Origin: Bacteroidales bacterium
GTDB lineage: Bacteria > Bacteroidota > Bacteroidia > Bacteroidales > UBA1402
DNA: 11,054 nucleotides
Reading direction: 5' to 3'
NCBI GenBank assembly: GCA_023230125.1
Contig: JALNXZ010000033.1
Coordinates: forward strand, 1-11,054
The translations under genes were made by a program, and so were the position numbers. Of this stretch, positions 6,939-11,054 are shown piece after piece. The notes under the pieces are model-generated. The model did not search any database, was not told the DNA's origin, and saw only the letters and a program-made list of their open reading frames with translations. Positions within the stretch are counted from its first letter, which is position 1; each line of letters begins with the position of its first letter.

Positions 6939-7263
6939 TGTCTTTTTAATTTCTTTCTTGATTGTTATTGCAAATTTTTAAAAAAAAAACGAATTTACCA
7001 AATCGGTTTTTATTTGAAAATATGCAAAAATTGTAATTCGTTTACCCTTAGAGTATTAGTTATTGTGCTGGTAATTAGGTTGATGCGTCGTTAACATTTC
7101 ACAACTATCTTAGTTCGAACGGCTTGCAATATTGTCAGTATAGCTAACCAAAAATGGCATAAAGTGCTTTAATCCGCTGTTAATAAAGGTTTATGCTTCT
7201 GTATTATTTTTACGTTAAATATTAAAAAGGCGTGATTTTTATCATTTTTCAGTCAAACGAATA
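6939..7263. other. 325-nt gap upstream of dnaA, no gene seen
   Basis: This region lies between the mlaD stop and the dnaA start. It contains a run of ten A's (6980-6989) and a 9-bp inverted repeat AAACGAATT/AATTCGTTT (6987-6995 with 7035-7043, about 39 nt apart). I read both strands for DnaA boxes (TTATCCACA and near variants) and saw none, and no tRNA or small gene. The dnaA promoter must lie here, but no good -33/-7 pair stands out. A possible box is the T-tract next to TTTG on the minus strand, with wrong spacing. No clear terminator for mlaD was recognised. Confidence 0.5.
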
Positions 7264-8154
7264 TCACTTGGATCCTTTTGAACCAAATATTGAAAAATGA
7301 ACATAACGTTTTGGTCTTTCTTTTAGATCAAGCAGAAGCGTATTGGCACTCTGCGCCGTGTTGCTAAGATTTAGATACAATGATTGATCATTCAATAGTA
7401 ATCCCATAGAATTATCCGGACTGTTGAGCTTTACTGACAAGTTCTCCAACTGATTGATGGTCTTGTTTAAAGAAGCAAAATCCAACTGGTTTATTTTGGT
7501 GCCTGCATCCGAAAATTTGGCGGTGAGAGACTCCACATTATTCAAGATAGAAGGAATTTGTTTATCCATCGATTGATTTAGCTTGGCGGAAATCTGTTCG
7601 AGTTCTTTGGTTGTTTTTTCGATGGATGTGAATGATTTGTCAAGACTGCCGTTTGAAACAAGGACTTCGAAGCTTGCGATCAGAGAGTCTGTGCGATGAA
7701 TCATGTTTCGCATGTCTGTGAGAAGACCGTCAGAAAGCTGATCCATCATGCCAGGTATGTTCTCGGCTATCAAGGTATCTCCACTTTGCAACATCTCTGC
7801 ATTTTGTGGTCCGAGTACCAAGACGATGGTCGGATTTCCAAGCATTTCCGATTTGATCGTGGCTTTGGTCCCTTTTGGCAAACGGAGTTTACTGTTCAGA
7901 TTCAAATCCACCAATATGTGGCCGGGATTATCATACTGATATTGAATATCTCGAACCAGACCAACCTGATAACCGTCTAGGCTGACAGGGCTGGACTTTA
8001 CAAGCCCGTCAATTTTATTGTAAGTGACATAAAAATGGTTAGACGGACTTAAAAGATTGACTCCTTTTAAATAATTAAGCCCCCATACAAAGAAGGAAAA
8101 AGTCAATATGACAATTAAACCAATCTTGGCTTCGCTTTTTATCTCGCTTTTCAC
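7264..8154 (-). CDS. mlaD: MlaD/MCE-domain lipid-transport protein
   Basis: A 296-residue protein with one N-terminal membrane anchor (about 10-28, IGLIVILTFSFFVWGLNYL), a single MCE domain (about 38-115, with LDGYQVGLVRDI at 59-70) and a long periplasmic helical region (about 140-285) of coiled-coil character. The tail LKERPKRYVHFSIFG is the usual end in Bacteroidota homologues. MCE proteins form rings that carry phospholipids between inner and outer membranes with an MlaE/MlaF ABC transporter; those genes are not in the window. The start is GTG at 8154: an in-frame TAA lies a few codons upstream, and starting here gives the normal short cytoplasmic N-terminus. It is 85 nt downstream of the amidase gene on the same strand, so the two may be cotranscribed, though a -7-like element (8225-8232) could give it its own transcript. 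Substrate is inferred from the family. Confidence 0.93.
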   Translation of the reverse strand: MKSEIKSEAKIGLIVILTFSFFVWGLNYLKGVNLLSPSNHFYVTYNKIDGLVKSSPVSLDGYQVGLVRDIQYQYDNPGHILVDLNLNSKLRLPKGTKATIKSEMLGNPTIVLVLGPQNAEMLQSGDTLIAENIPGMMDQLSDGLLTDMRNMIHRTDSLIASFEVLVSNGSLDKSFTSIEKTTKELEQISAKLNQSMDKQIPSILNNVESLTAKFSDAGTKINQLDFASLNKTINQLENLSVKLNSPDNSMGLLLNDQSLYLNLSNTAQSANTLLLDLKERPKRYVHFSIFGSKGSK

Positions 8155-8224
8155 TCTAATTTGTTTTTAGTTAAAAAAGAACTTCCGGGATTCTTAAATT
8201 TTGAATTCCATCATTTTTGCGGTT

Positions 8225-8232
8225 CAAAAATA
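8225..8232 (-). promoter_or_regulatory. Possible -7 element for mlaD
   Basis: Minus-strand TATTTTTG is an exact TAnnTTTG match 70 nt upstream of the mlaD GTG and just past the amidase stop. No TTTG occurs at the right distance upstream, so this may be a weak internal promoter or chance in an AT-rich gap. Confidence 0.35.
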
Positions 8233-8239
8233 CAAATAA

Positions 8240-9433
8240 TTAATGTTTTGTTTGTGATCTTGCCTCATCAATGGTAATTTTTTCACCATTTTTTAAAGCA
8301 ATGAGAAAAGCATCAGGGAAAATTTTTCTCAATTCTTTGCGTTTCTGATTGGCTTCATCAAAACTTAAGAAATTTCCGTATGTGTATTTATATAGTTTGT
8401 TTTCAAAATAGTAGTCAAATTCATAGCCTCTAAACAGCTTGTCATTTTTCTTTAACTTGAAGGAGGACGTTGTAGCCTGAACTTTAAAGATAATATCCGA
8501 ATCGGTGGTAATGTTGTTATTTGACAGGTCGCTTGTCTGACTTTGAACGTTTTTTCTTTTACTGGTTGAGTCAATTCTTTGAGATTTGCTTTGTTCAGAG
8601 TCTTTGACTTCGGTATAGACATCGTTGGAACCCTTCTTGGCAATCGTTAGATTTCCTGTAGATTTCCGTTCGTAATTGTTCTTAAAATCTGAAAATCCTC
8701 TCAAGAGGGCTAAAGCCATTCGGTCACGACCTTCTTCGCTTTTCAGAAATTGTTCCTCTTCGTGGTTGGACAGGAAACCCAGCTCCACCAAGACTGACGG
8801 CATGCTGGTACAGCGCAATACGAGGAACACATCCTGTCGTACTCCGCGGTCTTTCCGTCCTGAGACCACAAACTTCTCCTGCAGGGTGGATGCAAACTGG
8901 ATGCTTTGATTCATATAGTTGTCTTGCATGAATTCAAACATGATATAGGACTCAGCAGAATTAGGGTCGAACCCTTCGTACTTTTGCTTGTAGTTATCTT
9001 CCAATAATATGACAGAGTTTTCACGCTTGGCTATTTCAAAATTTTCTCTCGTCCTGTTCTGACCGAGCGTGAAAGTGGAAGATCCTCTCACTATGGGCGT
9101 TTCAGCGTGGTCTGCATGAATGGAAATAAATAAGTTGGCTTTACCCTTGTTGGCGATGATGGCACGCTGGTCCAAAGGGATGAAAACATCCGTGCTTCTG
9201 GTATAAATGACTTTTACATCCGGGTGTTGCTTCTTGATGAGTTGCCCCAGCTTGAGTCCGACAGACAATACAACATCTTTTTCTTTTACTGACGTCCCCA
9301 ATGTTCCGGGATCTTTGCCTCCGTGACCTGGGTCAATGACGACGGTGAAGGTTGATGGTGCTACCGCAAAAGTTGCAGGAATCAGCAATCCTGAAAATAT
9401 AATAAGAAGCAGGCTTAAAAATTTATGTTGCAT
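8240..9433 (-). CDS. Secreted N-acetylmuramoyl-L-alanine amidase (Amidase_3) with SPOR-like C-terminus
   Basis: A 397-residue protein starting at the ATG at 9433. Residues 1-23 are a signal peptide (MQHKFL then a hydrophobic run ending PATFA). The Amidase_3 domain (about 28-250) is a zinc enzyme that cuts the amide between muramic acid and the stem peptide. Visible residues are His37 in DPGHGG, Glu51 in KEKDV and His106 in SIHAD as zinc ligands, and Glu217 in VELGFLSN as the catalytic glutamate. A polar linker rich in S, K, T and N (about 255-312) leads to residues 313-397, which look like a SPOR domain (IFKVQATTSS ... YTYGNFLSFDEA ... AFLIALKNG) and would bind denuded glycan at division sites. 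The frame stays open upstream to 9643, but that extension begins before the promoter (9453-9484), destroys the signal peptide and overlaps the divergent HD gene, so it is rejected. It probably acts in daughter-cell separation; mlaD follows. Confidence 0.93.
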   Translation of the reverse strand: MQHKFLSLLLIIFSGLLIPATFAVAPSTFTVVIDPGHGGKDPGTLGTSVKEKDVVLSVGLKLGQLIKKQHPDVKVIYTRSTDVFIPLDQRAIIANKGKANLFISIHADHAETPIVRGSSTFTLGQNRTRENFEIAKRENSVILLEDNYKQKYEGFDPNSAESYIMFEFMQDNYMNQSIQFASTLQEKFVVSGRKDRGVRQDVFLVLRCTSMPSVLVELGFLSNHEEEQFLKSEEGRDRMALALLRGFSDFKNNYERKSTGNLTIAKKGSNDVYTEVKDSEQSKSQRIDSTSKRKNVQSQTSDLSNNNITTDSDIIFKVQATTSSFKLKKNDKLFRGYEFDYYFENKLYKYTYGNFLSFDEANQKRKELRKIFPDAFLIALKNGEKITIDEARSQTKH

Positions 9434-9452
9434 ACATACAAGATTACTATTG

Positions 9453-9484
9453 CAAAAGTAGATGAAAAATGCCAGGATGCCAAA
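9453..9484 (-). promoter_or_regulatory. Amidase promoter (Bacteroidota type)
   Basis: On the minus strand, TTTG (9481-9484) is followed by 20 nt and TACTTTTG (9453-9460), a full match to the consensus with correct spacing. Transcription would begin near 9448, about 15 nt before the ATG at 9433. This decides the amidase start against the longer open frame. Confidence 0.8.
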
Positions 9485-9571
9485 AGTTTTCTTTTTCTTT
9501 GTTATTGCGAATGCGTATGTTGAGGCAATCTTAAATCGTATGATTAAAATTTCTTTTATTTGACTGTAATG

Positions 9572-10108
9572 ATGAATGCCGTTGAACTTCTTCAGAAATA
9601 TATTGATCCGAATACCGAACTTTACCCTATTGTATATACACATAGCAGAAGTGTGGCAGATAAGGTACTTTCAATAGCTGTCAGCCATCCTGAATGGTCA
9701 CTTGATCCGGCTTTTTTGGAAGAGGCTGCTTTGCTGCATGATATTGGCGTTTTTCTGACAAAGGCTGATGAAATCAGGTGCTTTGGAATATATCCATACA
9801 TCTGTCATGGTTATCTGGGGCGTGAGATTCTCGATAAAGAGGGTTACCCAAAGCATGGTTTGGTTTGTGAAAGGCATACAGGTACAGGTTTGACTCTGTC
9901 AGAAATATTAAACAGAGATTTACCTTTACCGCATCGTGATTTATCTCCTGTTAGCTTGGAGGAGCAATTGATTTGTTTCGCTGACAAGTTTTTTTCGAAA
10001 ACCAGGTTGAATCAAGAATCTACACCCTCAGAAGTGCGTTCGAAACTTGAAAAATATGGAAATGAGGGTTTGAAACGCTTTGATGTCTGGTGTGAACGCT
10101 TCCTCTGA
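9572..10108 (+). CDS. HD-domain metal-dependent phosphohydrolase (HDIG type), function unknown
   Basis: A 178-residue protein consisting almost entirely of an HD domain. The metal-binding pattern is His24 (YTHSRSVAD), His56-Asp57 (ALLHDIGV), His79 (CHGYLG), His102 (ERHTGTG) and Asp138 (FADKF), with the HD doublet and the later Asp as expected for HD hydrolases. Relatives act on phosphate esters such as nucleotides; no substrate can be assigned. The frame is open back to a TTG at 9560, but ATG codons at 9569 and 9572 are more likely starts; I choose the second, and the difference is one residue. It diverges from the amidase gene (138-nt shared region) and is followed by lptD 117 nt later on the same strand. 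No clear promoter of its own was recognised. The surrounding envelope genes are suggestive only. Confidence 0.82.
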   Translation: MNAVELLQKYIDPNTELYPIVYTHSRSVADKVLSIAVSHPEWSLDPAFLEEAALLHDIGVFLTKADEIRCFGIYPYICHGYLGREILDKEGYPKHGLVCERHTGTGLTLSEILNRDLPLPHRDLSPVSLEEQLICFADKFFSKTRLNQESTPSEVRSKLEKYGNEGLKRFDVWCERFL

Positions 10109-10174
10109 TTTAGGGGGGAATCAGTATTTTTAAATGAATGAAGTTGTTGTTAAGTACTTTTCACGTCTGTGCTT

Positions 10175-10204
10175 TTTGATTCCAAGTAGTTTTACGTACA
10201 TTTG
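10175..10204 (+). promoter_or_regulatory. Probable lptD promoter
   Basis: TTTG (10175-10178) is followed by 18 nt and TACATTTG (10197-10204), a full -7 match with a spacer one nucleotide shorter than usual. Transcription would start near 10209, about 17 nt before the lptD ATG, so lptD need not depend on read-through from the HD gene. Confidence 0.6.
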
Positions 10205-10205
10205 C

Positions 10206-10220
10206 GCTCTAATTTAGAGC
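10206..10220 (+). promoter_or_regulatory. Palindrome at the predicted lptD transcription start
   Basis: GCTCTA-ATT-TAGAGC is a perfect 6-bp inverted repeat starting one base after the -7 element and ending five bases before the ATG. It could be an operator over the start site, or a small hairpin at the 5' end of the mRNA that protects it or limits ribosome access. It could also be chance. Confidence 0.4.
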
Positions 10221-10225
10221 AGCTC

Positions 10226-11054
10226 ATGACTCTTTTGCCCCGTCATTCTATAGGTTTATATTCAGGACTTTTAGTGCTGTTTTGTTCTTCCTTTTTCCCT
10301 GCTCGGGCACAGTTAGGTCCTAAAAGTCCTGCTGCTTTATCTACCTCAAATGTTCCATCAGCGCTCAATCTGTCACCTGCTTCCGCTTCACTCGCTGTCG
10401 CAGACTCAACATTAAAAAAAGACACCGTTCCTGTCAAAAAGACACAAGGTTTCACTGATATTGTGGATTATGAAGCCAGCGATTCTCTGGTGTTTGTTGC
10501 CGGTGGTACCGGCCTTCTGTATGGTGATGGCAAAATTGTTTATGGAAAGACAAACCTGGATGCCGGCTTTATCAGAATGGATATGGACAGCAGTCTTTTG
10601 TTTGCTACCGGACGGCCTGATTCGGCAGGAAAAATTGTCGGTGATCCTGTATTCAAGGATGAGAGTGGAGAGTATCCTTCCAAGAATCTGAGATATAATT
10701 TCAATACGAAAAAAGGTTTCATAACCCAAGTGGTTACCCAACAGGGTGAAGGCTATGTGGTGAGTGGCAAGACCAAGAAAATGTCCGACGATATCATGTA
10801 TATGGTTGACGGAAAGTATACCACCTGTGATAATCATGAACATCCACATTTCTATTTAGACTTGAGCAGGGCAAAAGTGAAGCCGGGAAGCTATATTGTA
10901 TCCGGACCTGCCCATTTGGTGATGGAAGGTGTGGATCTTCCCCTGATGTTGCCATTCGGCTATTTTCCTTTCAAGGGTAAATATTCTTCAGGTATGTTGA
11001 CTCCTACTTTTGGTGATGAGCTATCCCGCGGTTTTTACCTGAAAGACGGAGGGT
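10226..11054 (+). CDS. lptD: LPS-assembly protein LptD, OstA-like N-terminal part (3' end outside window)
   Basis: 276 codons are open from the ATG at 10226 to the right edge. Residues 1-28 are a signal peptide ending in ARA, cleaved before Gln29. A low-complexity Ser/Ala/Pro-rich stretch follows (about 30-72). From residue 77 the protein matches the N-terminal region of Bacteroidota LptD: DIVDYEASDSLVF (78-90), an OstA-like beta-jellyroll (about 85-230) with YGDGKIVYG (99-107), VTQQGEGYVVSG (170-181), GKYTTCDNHEHPHFYL (196-211), then LPFGYFPFKGKYSSGMLTPTFG (242-263), the lead into the barrel. LptD receives LPS from the LptA bridge and, with LptE, inserts it into the outer leaflet; family members here are about 850-900 residues, so roughly a third is visible. 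The barrel cannot be checked. The gene lies downstream of the HD gene on the same strand, with its own likely promoter. Confidence 0.9.
   Translation, partial: MTLLPRHSIGLYSGLLVLFCSSFFPARAQLGPKSPAALSTSNVPSALNLSPASASLAVADSTLKKDTVPVKKTQGFTDIVDYEASDSLVFVAGGTGLLYGDGKIVYGKTNLDAGFIRMDMDSSLLFATGRPDSAGKIVGDPVFKDESGEYPSKNLRYNFNTKKGFITQVVTQQGEGYVVSGKTKKMSDDIMYMVDGKYTTCDNHEHPHFYLDLSRAKVKPGSYIVSGPAHLVMEGVDLPLMLPFGYFPFKGKYSSGMLTPTFGDELSRGFYLKDGG

Noticed and set aside
6939..7263. oriC next to dnaA
   Set aside because: No DnaA-box cluster was seen on either strand; AT-richness and an A-tract alone are not enough.
9434..9643. 70-codon N-terminal extension of the amidase frame
   Set aside because: It lies upstream of a full-consensus promoter (9453-9484), buries the signal peptide, and overlaps the start of the divergent HD gene. 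The ATG at 9433 fits all evidence.
10117..10183. 7-bp inverted repeat GGAATCA/TGATTCC between the HD gene and lptD, as a terminator
   Set aside because: The arms are 53 nt apart and short, without a following T-run; most likely chance.
10243..10849. Minus-strand open frames (10243-10455, 10412-10849) and a plus-strand frame at 10461-10691 within lptD
   Set aside because: They are in other frames of the lptD reading frame, which has a signal peptide and a strong family match throughout.

Overview
The window looks like ordinary core chromosome of a member of the Bacteroidota, most likely Bacteroidales. Three things point there. The encoded families are typical of the phylum: a flavobacterial/cytophagal-type decarboxylase, a class II NrdJ with a cysteine-rich tail, and an MlaD protein ending in a Bacteroidota-style 'RPKRYVHFSIFG' tail. 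The gene starts lack Shine-Dalgarno sequences. Several starts are preceded by the phylum's promoter (TTTG, 19-20 nt, TAnnTTTG). Genus cannot be resolved by eye. No mobile element, CRISPR array, tRNA or rRNA was seen.

Layout, left to right. The 5' part of a PLP-dependent arginine decarboxylase gene (minus, running off the left edge) has two near-identical palindromes in its leader. Next is folB (dihydroneopterin aldolase, minus), then a divergent bactofilin gene (plus). The bactofilin gene converges on nrdJ (B12-dependent ribonucleotide reductase, minus, GTG start), and a 20-bp perfect hairpin separates the two. A 407-nt AT-rich gap holds the divergent promoters of nrdJ and an NfsA-like FMN nitroreductase (plus). 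The nitroreductase gene converges on dnaA (minus), with another hairpin between them. A 325-nt gap follows. Then come mlaD (MCE protein, minus, GTG start) and a secreted N-acetylmuramoyl-L-alanine amidase with a SPOR-like C-terminus (minus). Divergent from the amidase are an HD-domain hydrolase gene (plus) and the first 276 codons of lptD (plus, running off the right edge).

The right third is an envelope neighbourhood: LPS export (LptD), lipid trafficking (MlaD) and peptidoglycan cleavage (amidase). The middle is linked to DNA replication: dNTP supply (NrdJ) and initiation (DnaA). dnaA is not beside dnaN/recF, and I found no DnaA-box cluster near it, so there is no evidence for oriC here.

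I did not find a convincing new system. The most interesting unexplained signals are regulatory: the twin palindromes in the decarboxylase leader, a palindrome at the expected lptD transcription start, and repeats around the nitroreductase promoter.
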